NCBI GenBank assembly: GCA_905221605.1
Contig: CAJNDS010001280.1
Span: 567,501-619,751, forward strand
DNA: 52,251 nucleotides
Direction: 5' to 3'
From: Symbiodinium natans
Taxonomy: Eukaryota; Sar; Dinophyceae; Suessiales; Symbiodiniaceae
Part shown: positions 22,901 to 36,543 of the stretch, piece after piece
How the letters are laid out: each line of letters begins with the position of its first letter
Numbering within the stretch: the stretch's first letter is position 1
Position numbers and translations under genes: made by a program
Notes under the pieces: model-generated
The model's database searches: none
What the model was told of the DNA's origin: nothing
The model's input: the letters and a program-made list of their open reading frames with translations, nothing else

Positions 22901-25900
22901 GGCACTAGTGGATCTACCATTTCAGGAGTTACCAGGGTCCCACCTGGGGTAATACACATCTCCCGAGATCCAACAGCTAAAGACACCAACACCTTTTGCT
23001 GCGGAAGCTGTTCTCCAGGACGAAGTGATCTGAGAGGATGTGATGCTCCCGAGTCCAACATGCCCATTCCCGAACACTCATTGGTGTCAGAAACCCTGGC
23101 CACATGTAGAACGCATACTCCTCGGCCTTCTCCCTGCTTCGGCAACAACGTGGCATCCGACGAACCGACTCCACAGTCCGCCCTTCCATTCCTCCATTGA
23201 GAATGGGACCAAGACGCACGCTGCCTTTCAGCATGCAAAACCATTTTTTCAGCTGTTTTGTAATCCATAACCAAACAGCCATGTTCAAACCACAAGAGCT
23301 GGTCCAGCGAAGATTTTGTACCCACGTGACACATCCCATTGATCACCGTGAGGTTCGCCCCAAACTCCAAAATCAACCAGAGAGGGATAATCAGGGGCCC
23401 ATTGTCTTCCCTAATCAACATCCCTTTCTCTGTAATCCTCATTGCCACACCACCAAGCGCGCTTTGCACCATAACAGTAGTGTCGGGTAAACATTCCCAT
23501 GGAAAAAGCGTCCGCACAAGATGCGTAGCAGCTGTATCCACCAACGCCACTCTCCCTTCCTGCTGAAACAATCCAGATCCACATAACATTCGAACACTGG
23601 GATCCCCGCTCGATGCTGACTGCGCTGATGACAGCTTCATAGACTTCAGCACTTCCAACGCTTCAGCAAGGACTTGATTTGGTGTTGATGGTGATGAGGG
23701 ACTTGCAGAACCTTTATCCAATCCCGCATTAGCCGTCTCATCTCCCCCTTCAGCTACCTCTGCCTTTTTGGCATTTCCCCATTTCGCACCTTTGCCGCCC
23801 TTTCCCCCTTTGGGAGAATTCCCTTTAGATCTACTTCTCTCAGGATTTGAGTCCACATTGGAACTTGCACCGTCCTTATATGGACATTGCGGCTGCAGAT
23901 GGCCAACGGCCCCACACTCAAAACATCTTCCTCGCTCAAGGGAGTCTTTGTCATGGCGAAATTTGCAGCGGGATCCGAACTTGCACCCCGCATCGGTCTT
24001 CCCATATATCCAACAGAAAGGACGTTCACCATCTCCGCTGTACCTTTTTCCTTTCCCTTTGCCTTTGTCACCCTCCTCTGTCTCGTCACCAGTTCCCTTT
24101 TGGGCCTTATTTAACCTGGCCCTTTTCTTGGCGTCCGAGTCCTGCTTCACCTCTTGTTCACCAGCACTATGCAATAGCAGTTCAAACTCTGCCTGTAACA
24201 TTTCAGCTAGTTGTGTCGCAGTTTCAGAGGTCGGCGAGTAGTCCACCCCCAATTTCTCCCGAAAGGATGCCACTCTGAAATGCACTGTAGGGTGTTTTGC
24301 CAGCAACGCGGATGATAAAGCATCCAGTCCCTTGATAAGCAAGGTAGCGTCCGGCTCGGATGCTCGCAGCTCCCTTAATCGGGAACGCCATTGCGCCCAT
24401 TGTCGCACTCCCTTAATAGCCTCTGAGATCGAGGTTGCTGAAGATGGTTGCACCAAGAAGTTCAACATTGTGCTGCGCTCATTTGCTCCACCTGGTTGGT
24501 AAACCGTCAGCAATTTGTAAAATATCATCACTGACCCCAACATTCGAGTGGAAACGATCTCGGTCTTCAATCTCTCCGGAATCGCCTGTAGCAGCAAAGA
24601 CACCGCTCTCTGCTCCAACAAAACATGCACAGTTTGAACCACTTTGAGCCCNNNNNNNNNNNNNNNNNNNNNNNNNNNNNNNNNNNNNNNNNNNNNNNNN
24701 NNNNNNNNNNNNNNNNNNNNNNNNNNNNNNNNNNNNNNNNNNNNNNNNNNNCTGGAGTTTCTTTCACCATTGGCAGGTTACTCCCTTTTCCAGTTTCATC
24801 GATCTGATACCCTCGTCGGTTCAGCAAATCTCTCACAAAGTCCTCCTGGTTGAGAAAGAAGCTGCCATTTCGATACCAGATTTGGACACCTAAAAACTTC
24901 AGGAATCCATCACCGCAGCCTGGACCACAGAACTCGGGTTCAGAAGTTTTCCACTCCTTCCTAATCTGTTCCAAGGCCTCCCGGAGCACTGTCATAGTCC
25001 CAGCCATCAAAAAATCATCCACGTAAAGACCCATTGTCCCCACCAACTTGCTTGCACCTTCCGGCTTCTCTTGTGCCATAATAAGGAACAGACTTGGGTC
25101 TGCATTGGACCTCTGAAAGCTCATTGCTTGTCCCTCCTTTGACACCCAAGACATGCCTTTGAGACGTTGGTCTCGCCACTCCACCCATGCTGCAGGACTT
25201 TCGGCCAAACCGTACAAGGCCTTCCTCACAATCCACCGCTCCTCTTTTGTGCAAAGACCCAATTTCACCGCCGCCCTTGGGGGCTGCACCACCACCAAAC
25301 GCCCTTCTCTTTGCGCCCTATTCATCGGCGCCGTCAGAAAAGCTTTGGAAATGTCTAAGCCAGCGATGATCCACACCATATATGCTGCGTGCCTCACTTG
25401 ACAACTGAATGTAGTTGAATCTAAACCTGGAGCGTACAACGAGTGACGACTGAGTGACCTCGGCCCTTCATATTCTGTAGCTGCCGTTGACGAAATGAAG
25501 TTTCCACATGCACAGATACGGGCACGTCGCCTCCCTGTCCCTTGCTTCCGGGTAAACACCACCAGACTGGGAACGTACTCAATCACCGGTGCATTAGGCT
25601 CTTCCGCCAGTTTGTCCAGCTTTTCTTGAGTTGTTGGTTCCACCACCTCCAACTCTTTCACCAAAGACGTCACCTCGTCCGACAATGATTCCCTCCACTT
25701 TTCCAGCTCTTGCATGGCTTCTTGTGTAGGGATTGTTTTTGTTTGCAGGAACTCAACCTCCTCTGCTGCCTCAAGCGCGGTATTTTCTTGTACCATTTGC
25801 TGAACTTGAGCTGCTTTGACCAAAAACTTCGAGAGCTGTTCCTCAGCCCTTTTTGCTTTAACCAGCCATTCTCTAGTCTCTGATCCTTTTTCTTCATTCG

Positions 25901-28900
25901 ACTCATTGGCCGATCCATGGAACTCGTCCAAAATGCAACATTCCTGTTCAGCAATTAGGCGTCGAATACTCAAATGCTCCTCTAGAGCCCATTGATTCGC
26001 TTCGAACACAGCGTAGTCGACTTCCTCTGCAAGGTCGTCCAGCGAGGTCTCTTTCAACGTCATTTTTAACCACTTCCTTTTTTCACCTTCTTCAGCTTGT
26101 GGTTCCGGAAGAGGAAACTTGCATTGGAGAAGATAGCACCTATCCTTGTAGCTCAAACGCTCCATAAAAACAGGTGTGTACCCTGTCAAGGATACCCTGT
26201 TCCCTTTCCAAGGCATAGGACCATGCAGTTTTCTCGGAAAGAACGACATGAAGTTCCAGTGGATATCGACCAATTTTCCAGGTAGGACTTTCTTCCCATA
26301 AGATTGCTCCACCACTTCAGCTCCTTCCTCTAAAACCTTTTCGTCCTCAACCCACAGCTGACCATCTTTATAGTCACCAAAGCCACACACATAATTGCAG
26401 CAATGTTTTTCATTGTGACTATCCCTATGCAATGACACCGGAGCATTGCACGAGATCTGAAGAGCAGAAAATTTGGCTTCAGGATTGTGGTGCCTCACGA
26501 ATGATGCCAAATAACGACATAGCCATGGTCTTCGATGAGTCTCTTTTGTGATACCACACACTCCGCCATGAGTATAGTGGCCCAACACCAGAGCTCGCGT
26601 ACTGTACACCAATTGTTGATACCACCTCTTCGATTCACCCTCTTTGGGTATACAATCCCTTCCAAAAGCTCCTCACAGTCCACGTAATCATACATAGACC
26701 TTTCATACATTGACTTGGCTTTTTGCTCTTCCTTTTCCAACTGTGTTCCATCCTCAGCAGTCTCACTTTTGCAGACCAAATAAGCATTTTCATGAGGAGA
26801 ACAGCAAGTCGGCCAATACTCATCACCAGGAACATTGTCCTCAACATCTGCATTTTCTTCCAGCTCCCCCAGACCCTGCATGTCATCCTCGAAAATTTCT
26901 AAGGGCGGACTCTCCCCCCGCTTGCGAAGCAAGCGCAAGGAGCCCACATGACCACGCAGTGAAGAGGCCGGGCTTTTCTCCATCAACCGATGGCGAACTG
27001 GAGGATCGCGAGGCGGAGGTAAAGGAGGACCTTCCTCATCAGCGAACCGAAGCGCCGGTTTTTTCCCCTTGAGACGATGCTCTGGAGGAGAAGGCTCCTG
27101 TTCTTCTACCACCCCTTCCAGCTCCAATTCAGGCGGTTCCTTTATATTGGAAAAAATCGTAGTGCAGGGAAATAACACCAGTTCATCCGGATCTTTTGCA
27201 GTCCCTTGAGCTTCCACCCAATAACCACCAGGTAGGTCATCGCATGGACCCAAAAGAAGCGCAGGCTGCGTACGATCGACCCATTGCCGACCTTTCTTTG
27301 TTCCATCCGGACCCAGCAACTCCCACGGACGACGTTTGACTTGAATCTGAGCACCAAAGGGAAGCAATGCTTTAGGATTTAACCCCAACTCCCTTTCAGC
27401 TTTCTGCCACCGTAACATTGACCAATGGCGAGCAGCCAGTGCCCAGTACGCCGGCCCGAGTCGCGCCTCCTTTAAGAGCGACCTGACACCACGTTTGAAT
27501 AAACCCACACATGCTTCAGCGCGCCCATTTGTTTGCGGGACTCCAGGATCACCAGTGGTCCTATATATCAGACGAGTTTCGCAAAAGGACCGGAAGCGTG
27601 CATTGACAAACTCCCCCGCTCGATCTGAGTGGATTCTCAACACCGGATACCCATGTCTCTGCAAGCGCACCATCATTCTTTGAACTGCCGATAAAACAGT
27701 TGTTTGCTGTTTGTCCACAATCGGCTCCACCATAACGAAGTTGATCATACGAACCGGTTGGGTCAAGTGGTCCTTCAGTTCCTTCCAGGATTTTTCAGAA
27801 GCTTGAATTTTCAACACCTCTGCCTCCAGAACTGGCGCAGGTTCCACCGGTGCAGAGTCTTCCTCCTCGAAGTTAGCGACTGCATCGCCTAACCATTCTC
27901 CAACACCAGCACCATCATCTACCACCTGATCTTTCACCTCATCCGCATCTTCCTCCTTTTCTGGAGGGCGACCCACATTGGGATCCAACATTGGAAATTG
28001 ATACACACCAATAACAGCGTGTCGTGGCTTCTGCTGGTGAGCATCCTTTGAAAACTTGTATGGACCCGCTAAGTCCAATGATAAAGTGTAAGCATCCCCA
28101 TGCTTTCGCCTCAAATGGCGACGCTCTTTTCCAGCAGCAGACACACAGATTTGACAATCACGTCTGAAGGGAATATGCCCCCTTAGGCAATGGTCACGGA
28201 AGGCACGCTCCTCAGCTGTCAACCTCCGTAACGTTCCTTCTCGTTCTTCCTTTTTTGACACCATAGCTGCCCGTTCAGCATCGCTCTCATGCAACCATTG
28301 TGCCAACCTGTGACGTATTCTTTTAACCAATCCAAACGCCCATCGCGCCCATATAGAGGATTGTCCCATACGCTCTTCCAGGGTAGAAGCGAATGTTGCT
28401 GACCACGGAACAACCACGCGAACTTGTTCCAACGATTCCCATAGTTCCATATCAGACACCAGGAAAGTCGTAGGTTTCACCAGAGCATGTCCCAACGCTC
28501 CTTGATCAAAGTGTGCAGCGTACATTCCATAACGCTCACAAAAGCTTTTCACCTCTGGCCAACTCCAGAAGGTAGGACTTGAGAGCCCTTCCTGAGAACC
28601 ATCCACCAGATCCTCAGCACTCAAGACCGTTTTGCCGTTCTGAGAGAAATCTTTCCCTATGAGTTCAGGGTCCCCAGGGCTTTCCATGCCAAAGAAGACA
28701 GAACTTCCATTGATGACTTCAGCAGTTCCACACCTTGAATGCACCGCCACGTCATATAGGAAAAGCATCTTCAGAAGTAAAACACCATCCTTTTGAGCTA
28801 ATTCTTGATGTGGCCAAGGAAGACTTTTTAACCCCAACCGTTCAGGCCCACAGCGTCGGCGTAATACAGGTGGACCACCGTCTTCACCTCTCAACCTTGA

Positions 28901-31900
28901 CACTGTCCTGCATGGAGGTCCTCCCACCACAGCAACCACCTTTCCTTCAGCCGCCAGATGCAGAAGATACTTCCAGACGCTCGAATTATGTAGGTCACCG
29001 CCTTTTGTCAAATCCAGCTCCAGTACCTCCACATCCCGACTGGGAAAATGCCATTTTTGTTTTCCCGAAAATAGGTGTACCACCACCCTTTTTGCTCGTG
29101 CCAGCCGTCTCCTTTTATGACGGTTGAAAGGCAACGCCGCAATATCTCCACGTGGCAACAGCTCCATCAGCATATTTTCTGGTATATCCCCATAATACCA
29201 CCGAAGAAATCTCCAGCATGCCTGGACGAACTCCTCCTCATTCGCTGACGCTGTCCGCGCTGCGCTTTGCAACGACGTTTTTACAGCCACCTCGTTGTCC
29301 GTATTCGGACACCCTTGAACCATACGTGCCACCTTCAAAGCTTGCTTTGGTGAGCACCAATCCATTTCATCAATGATCTGAAGCGCCACCTCCTTTTCCA
29401 AACAAGGGCACCCATTCAGATCACGAACGCGAAGTTCCCCCAGAACAGGATGTGAGGCTGTGCACTTGCCACCACGCCACTGAACTCTGAGACCAACCAA
29501 GGCGCTCGCTTTGCCAATTGGCACTAGTGGATCTACCATTTCAGGAGTTACCAGGGTCCCACCTGGGGTAATACACATCTCCCGAGATCCAACAGCTAAA
29601 GACACCAACACCTTTTGCTGCGGAAGCTGTTCTCCAGGACGAAGTGATCTGAGAGGATGTGATGCTCCCGAGTCCAACATGCCCATTCCCGAACACTCAT
29701 TGGTGTCAGAAACCCTGGCCACATGTAGAACGCATACTCCTCGGCCTTCTCCCTGCTTCGGCAACAACGTGGCATCCGACGAACCGACTCCACAGTCCGC
29801 CCTTCCATTCCTCCATTGAGAATGGGACCAAGACGCACGCTGCCTTTCAGCATGCAAAACCATTTTTTCAGCTGTTTTGTAATCCATAACCAAACAGCCA
29901 TGTTCAAACCACAAGAGCTGGTCCAGCGAAGATTTTGTACCCACGTGACACATCCCATTGATCACCGTGAGGTTCGCCCCAAACTCCAAAATCAACCAGA
30001 GAGGGATAATCAGGGGCCCATTGTCTTCCCTAATCAACATCCCTTTCTCTGTAATCCTCATTGCCACACCACCAAGCGCGCTTTGCACCATAACAGTAGT
30101 GTCGGGTAAACATTCCCATGGAAAAAGCGTCCGCGCAAGATGCGTAGCAGCCGTATCCACCAACGCCACTCTCCCTTCCTGCTGAAACAATCCAGATCCA
30201 CATAACATTCGAACACTGGGATCCCCGCTCGATGCTGACTGCGCTGATGACAGCTTCATAGATTTCAGCACTTCCAACGCTTCAGCAAGGACTTGATTGG
30301 GTGTTGATGGTGATGAGGGACTTGCAGAACCTTTATCCAATCCCGCATTAGCCGTCTCATCTCCCCCTTCAGCTACCTCTGCCTTTTTGGCATTTCCCCA
30401 TTTCGCACCTTTGCCGCCCTTTCCCCCTTTGGGAGAATTCCCTTTAGATCTACTCCTCTCAGGGTTTGAGTCCACATTGGAACTTGCACCATCCTTATAT
30501 GGACATTGCGGCTGCAGATGGCCAACGGCCCCACACTCAAAACATCTTCCTCGCTCAAGGGAGTCTTTGTCATGGCGGAATTTACAGCGGGATCCGAACT
30601 TGCAACCTGCATCGGTCTTCCCATATATCCAACAGAAAGGACGTTCACCATCTCCGCTGTACCTTTTTCCTTTCCCTTTGCCTTTGTCACTCTCCTCTGT
30701 CTCGTCACCAGTTTTTGGGCCTTGTTTAACCTGGCCCTTTTCTTGGCGTCCGAGTCCTGCTTCACCTCCTGTTCACCAGCACTATGCAATAGCAGTTCAA
30801 ACTCTGCCTGTAACATTTCAGCTAGTTGTGTCGCAGTTTCAGAGGTCGGCGAGTAGTCCACCCCCAATTTCTCCCGAAAGGATGCCACTCTGAAATGCAC
30901 CGTAGGGTGTTTTTGCCAGCAACGCGGATGATAAAGCATCCAATCCCTTGATAAGCAAGGTAGCGTCCGGCTCGGATGCTCGCAGCTCCCTTAATCGGGA
31001 ACGCCATTGCGCCCATTGTCGCACTCCCTTAATAGCCTCTGAGATCGAGGTTGCTGAAGATGGTTGCACCAAGAAGTTCAACATTGTGCTGCGCTCATTT
31101 GCTCCACCTGGTTGGTAAACCGTCAGCAATTTGTAAAATATCATCACTGACCCCAACATTCGAGTGGAAACGATCTCGGTCTTCAATCTCTCCGGAATCG
31201 CCTGTAGCAGCAAAGACACCGCTCTCTGCTCCAACAAAACATGCACAGTTTGAACCACTTTGAGCCCTTCCAGCTCAGCCTTGATGCCCAACCTTTCCAG
31301 TGGAGAAACACTCAACCATTTGGCATACGCTTGATATGCCTTTGAGTAGACGCATTGCCACCACACTCTTCCTGTATCTGTCAGCGAAGACAACATTGGT
31401 TCGATCATTGCGATCCAATCACCCAGTGCCGTCGGATTGCTTGGTGTGTAGTCTGCCAAAGTTGGAAGGCTCATCACATGCTTCCCGAGAGCCTCCGGAC
31501 GTTCGGTTCCAGAACTATCACCAGTGATTGGCATACCGCGTGGCACCACTGCTCCAGGAGGTAAACTGACCCTTCCACCAGGCCCTTGAGGTAGTCCATG
31601 TCCTATACCGGGCGTAACAGCTGTGAGCGGAACCTTTTCTAATTCCAACTTCCCAGCGACCATTTTCCACCGATACGGAACATCATCCACCATTGTATAT
31701 CCACCCGATCCTGCTGAGTTCTCTTGCGTCGCAGTTTCCCGAGCTGAAACAAAACCGGGCTGGTTCCCCGCAGGTGCGACAGAACCATCAACACCTGATG
31801 GCACGGAAATAATCGGAACATGTGTTAAACCAGGTGGTCCACTTGCATATCCACCACTTGCAGGACCTCCCGTGGGGTAATTCAATGGAGGCAATCTGGA

Positions 31901-34900
31901 GGGTTTCTTCCCTTCAGCTACATGCATCATTGGCACTTCTTTTTCATCCTCCACTTGAACATCCCCCTTCCTGGACCCAGGCAAGGATTGAAGATCACAA
32001 CCCTTTGGCAGGTCGTAGCCCTCAATAGGCAGCCATGTCCCATCAGGCAACACAGTCCAAAAACCACCCATACCATCCGTGTAGAAAACTTGTCCTGGCA
32101 GGTACTGCTTCTCTGGAGTCATTCCTAGAGGATATGCCGTGTTTGCGTCCACCACTCCAGAGCTCCGTGCCCTTGAAGCTGACCCAGATGCAGCAGAGGT
32201 ATAGCTTTTTTCCTCCACCCGATGCAACCTGTTCCCCAGCTCCTTTGTCTGCACAAGCAACTCTTTCAGCGCACGCTTCACCACCGCCATATCTTCAGTT
32301 TGCTCTTCACCACTAACATCAGGAATGAGTTCTTCGTCGGCTTGCACTCCACCAATAGTACCTCGTTCCATTTGTCCCATTAAGCCTGACGATGGTCTCT
32401 CAACAGGTGCAGGTTCCTGACCCAAAAGGTCTTGCAGCGAAGGCGGTCTCCTCGTACCTTCACCACTCCTATCCCCTCCGCTCGCGGGAAGACTTGCCGG
32501 CCTTGATTGCCTAAGTCTCATTTCTTCTTGAGCCCGCTCGCTCCAGAAAGGATTTGCTGCTTGAACCGGAACCACTTCGTTTTCCACCTGAGGCGTTGGT
32601 TGTATCATTGCAACCTCCCTACCATCTGTCAGTGCTTGTACCATTTGTTGTCGATCTTCACCCCCATCACCACGATTTCCTTCGGCTTCATTGGCCGTTG
32701 GCGACAGTCCAGGCTCAGAGCGACGCCGCATCATGTCCATGGCGTTAAACAAACGAAAAATCTTTACCAATTCCGCAGGAAGCCTAACTTGGGCTCATAA
32801 CCTACGGGGGGCAACCGAAGGAGGACAGGGAACAAGACAGTCAACCCCAACAGAAGCCCTTATTACCCCTGGAACAACCAACAACCGAACAACAAGACCC
32901 CAAACCAAGGGTACACCTTTTACGAAACCTTCGACCGCTTTGGTCATGGCTTGAGCCAAAGATTACCGGGTTCATTGACCCTTCAACTTCCAATACCAAC
33001 TCCTTTCTACAATACCAATTGCAGCTCCGCATAGGGTTTAGGGTATAGGGTTTAGGGTTTCGGGTTTAGGGTTTGTTACAAGTACTTGGGAAGCAAGACC
33101 AGGAGAAGATGAGGGGTGTCTCCGAGTTTTGCATCGCATCAATTGGAAACCCTTCCTACATCGATGCGCCCGAAGGCTATTGGATCATGACGCTTGGCGG
33201 TAACCCTAAACCCTAAACCGAGGGGGGGGGGCGGTTGAAAAGGGTGTACTGTAGGGTCGCGAGTCCATTACGGTGCTTTCTGTGCTTTTACCCCATAGGT
33301 AATACGATGGGTAGGTTTAGGGTTTGGGGTTGAGGGTTTAGGGTTTAGGGTTTAGGGTCTGCCCCAACTCAAGCCTTCCTTACCCTAAACCCTAAGCCCT
33401 AAACCCTAAACCCTAAACCCCTAAATCCTAAACCCCTAGCCCAAACCCTAAACTAAGCCCTAAACGAGCCCTCTGAGTGCTACACCTCCAGGCCTCCTGC
33501 GGCCTCAACATCCCGAAAAAAATCGAAGCCTAAGACGCCCCCAAACCCCCAAACCCCCAAACCCCCAAACCCCCAAACCCCCAAACCCCCAAACCCCCAA
33601 ACCCCCAAACCCCAAACCCCCAAACCCCCAAACCCCCAAACCCCCAAACCCCCAACCCCCAACCCCCAAACCCCCAAACCCCCAACCCCCAAACCCCCAA
33701 ACCCCCAAACCCCAAACCCCCAACCCCCAAAAACCCCCAAACCCCCAAACCCCCAAACCCCCAAACCCCCAAACCCCCAAACCCCCAAACCCCCAAACCC
33801 CAAACTCCCAACCCCAAAAACCCTCACTTTGGCGCTGCTGGTAGGATGCCGCTGATGAACCACGGCGAGCTACTTGGCTTTCTTCCGGCTGGCTCTATAG
33901 GACTTAAAGATCTTTATGGGTTTTTGTAAAAACTGAAGCAAAAAAAACAAAACCTCAACCCTAAACCCTTAACCCTAACCCTGAACCCACAACCCTAAAC
34001 CCTAAACCATTTAGTAGGGGTTCAGAAGTCAGCCAAGGCTGTAAAAACCAAACCCTAAACCCTAAACCCTAAACCCTAAACCCTAAACCCTAAACCCTAA
34101 ACCCTAAACCCTAAACCCTAAACCCTAAACCCTAAACCCTGAAAGGCTCTTCGACCTCATCCTGCAGTGTGACAAGAACGCCTACTGCAGCCGCTGTGTG
34201 GGCGGACGTCGCTGCTGGACTGGGGTGACCCCAGCGTGCTTGTTTAGGGTTTAGGGTTTAGGGTTTAGGGTTTAGGGTTTAGGGTTTAGGGTTTAGGGTG
34301 GAGGGTTTAGGGTTTAGGGTTTAGGGTTGAGGGGTGTAGGGGTTTAGGGTTGAGGGGTTTAGGGGTTTAGGGAGGGTTTAGGCGTACGTAGGGGAGGGGG
34401 GGGGGGCAGCCTCTCCTGCCAGAACCCTGGCAGCCAGGCCACTACATCCCGAAGCCCCAACTTCCTAACTCCCTGAGTTCCGAAACCCTGAACAAACACT
34501 GAATCCCAAACCTCCCGAATCCGAAGCCCTAAACCTAAACCTTCAACTCCCTCAACCCTAAGCCCTAAGTCCCCTAAGTTCGAAACCCTAAGCCCTAAGC
34601 CCTGAGCCCTGAGCCCTAAACCCTAAACCCTAAACCCTAAACCCTAAACCCTAAACCCTTGAACCATTCAGGTGAACAGTGCCTACACGGTGCCCTACAT
34701 CTTGACCCTCTTCCATGACGTGGTGGCGGGCGTTGCTTGCTGGTGCTTTTAGGATTTAGAGTACCCTAAACCCTGAACTCTAAACCCTATACCCTAAACC
34801 CGAAACCCTAAATGAAGCTTTTAAATGTGAATGGAGTGAACCTTCATCATCAGCCCTTCATCATCTGCATACTCACCCGCATGTCGAACCGCTATTCAAA

Positions 34901-36488
34901 GTCGCGAGCACACAAAGCCGTACCAAGAGCAAGCCCCCACTTTCCCCCATAGACCTCCTAGCACACTCCTAGCCCACCCGGACTCCACAGAAGTAAATTG
35001 GGGTGTGGGGGGTGGGGGGGGTTCCGAAATTTGGGGTACCTTCTAGGGGTCCTTGTTACAAGGGAATCCTACCCTAAAGCCTAAACGCTAAACCCGAACT
35101 AAGCCCTACTTGGAGGTTCGGGGCACTTCGTTACTTAAATGATCAGGGCACTTAGTAACTAGGGTTATCCGGAAGGTAAATATAGTTATTACTTGTAACC
35201 CCCAATTCAGGTGCTTATAACTCTATGCTTTCTAAGTGCGGTCCTCGAAGTAGTCGGGCTAAAAGTTCCTGACTTGGGAGATACAAGGTCATTCTACTGA
35301 CTATTTGCTTGAGAACCACCCAAAAATATAAGGTAACTAATCCCTATATCTTGTCCTGATAAGGAAGAATGCTTCTTGGGGGGGTGGGTTCTTAAGCAAA
35401 GGGTCGATAAGTATAGGTACCTGGGTTGACTTCCCCGCCACGTGGGGCATGTAAGTTGCATCTGGCATTGACTCCGCGACGCCGAAACATGTTTACATTG
35501 GTTGACACTTTCATCCTGCCCATGTAGGGTTTAGGGTTTGGGGGGTAGGGTTTAGGGTTTAGGGTTTAGGGTTTAGGGGGTTTAGGGTTTAGGGTTTAGG
35601 GTTTTTAGGTTTTAGGGTTTAGGGTTTAGGGTTTAGGGTTTCAGGGTTTAGGGTTTAGGGTTTAGGGTTTAGGGTCTAGGGTTTAGGGTTTAGGGTTTAG
35701 GGGGTAGGGTCTAGGGTTTAGGGTTTAGGGTTTAGGGTTTGGGGTTCAGGGTTCAGGGTTCAGGGTTCAGGGTTCAGGGTTTAGGGTTTAGGGTTTAGGG
35801 TTTAGGGTTCAGGGTTTAGGGTTTAGGGTTTAGGGTTTAACACCCGACGACACCCGCCCCCACCGGAAATTCCAAACAACCCTCCCTAAATCCGAGACCC
35901 CTGAACCCGTGAACACTAAACCCTAAACCCGAAACCCTAAATCATGAACCACTGAACCCAAAAGCCCTAAAGCCCCCAGTTCCCTCAACCATCCGAAGCC
36001 CAGGGGTGTGCCAGTCAAGTTGCAGCCGTCTACACCCTGCAACACTCTAAACCCTGAGGCCTAAACCCTAAACCCTAAACCCTAAACCTTAAACCCTGAA
36101 CCCTAAACCCTAAACCCTAAACCCTAAACCCTAAACCCTAAACCCTAAAACCCTAAACCCTAAACCCTACAAAACCCCGCAAACCTAAAGCCATCAGGTT
36201 GAGGCCATCTACAACCAAGGGATGCTCCACACCGACTTGAAGCCACAGAATGTGATGATGAATTGCGTCTTGGTTAGGGTTTTGGGTTTAGGGTTTAGGG
36301 TTTAGGGTTTGGGGTTTGGGGTTTGGGGTTTGGGGGTTTGGGGTTTGGGGTTTGGGGGTGGGGGTGTAGGGGTTAGGGGTTTTTAAGGTTCGTTTGTTGG
36401 AGGGATTTAGGGCTTCTGACGCGTCAGCAACCTGTGAAACAACTCTCTATCAAACAGTTAAACGCCTAATTGATGATCCAGCTCTATG

Positions 36489-36543
<55 letters not shown>

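Larger units (their letters stand above)
16489..33031 (-). mobile_element. Ty1/copia-type LTR retrotransposon (16.5 kb as assembled)
   Basis: Order on the minus strand: 5' LTR, primer site, Gag, protease, methyltransferase-like segment, integrase, dioxygenase-like domain, reverse transcriptase, RNase H, membrane tail, polypurine tract, 3' LTR. Integrase before reverse transcriptase is the copia order. The five bases TAGGG occur immediately outside both LTRs (16484-16488, 33032-33036), consistent with a 5-bp target duplication in a TTTAGGG array. Internally it carries one sequence nearly twice, separated by 100 N. One complete copy would be about 9.9 kb with LTRs. It lies antisense in a kinase intron. 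Confidence 0.9.
14935..33102 (+). other. 18-kb kinase intron
   Basis: It lies between MLE-type alpha-C residues at 14934 and GAG at 33103. It holds CCCTAAA arrays (15253-15330, 15476-15625, 15702-15805), TTTAGGG runs (15885-15950, 16165-16245), an introner-like unit at 15951-16075 (ACCC.GAGCAG ends against GTTGCTCTTGGGTC) and the whole antisense copia-type retroelement. Weak islands at 15655-15700 and 15790-15830 could be exons, but the kinase frame closes well without them. Confidence 0.65.

Noticed and set aside
16903-24642. The plus-strand and other-frame open frames over the retroelement
   Set aside because: They are shadows of the minus-strand polyprotein, which carries all the recognisable motifs.
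24642-24651. A start codon for the left polyprotein copy at about 24642
   Set aside because: The other copy shows that the reading continues upstream with Gag. The apparent start is only where the gap cuts the frame.
33192-33199. GT donor at 33200 for the kinase hinge exon, keeping LGG
   Set aside because: It does not join in frame to LFDLI at 34146. The GC donor at 33192 does. Kept as the main doubt about that exon.
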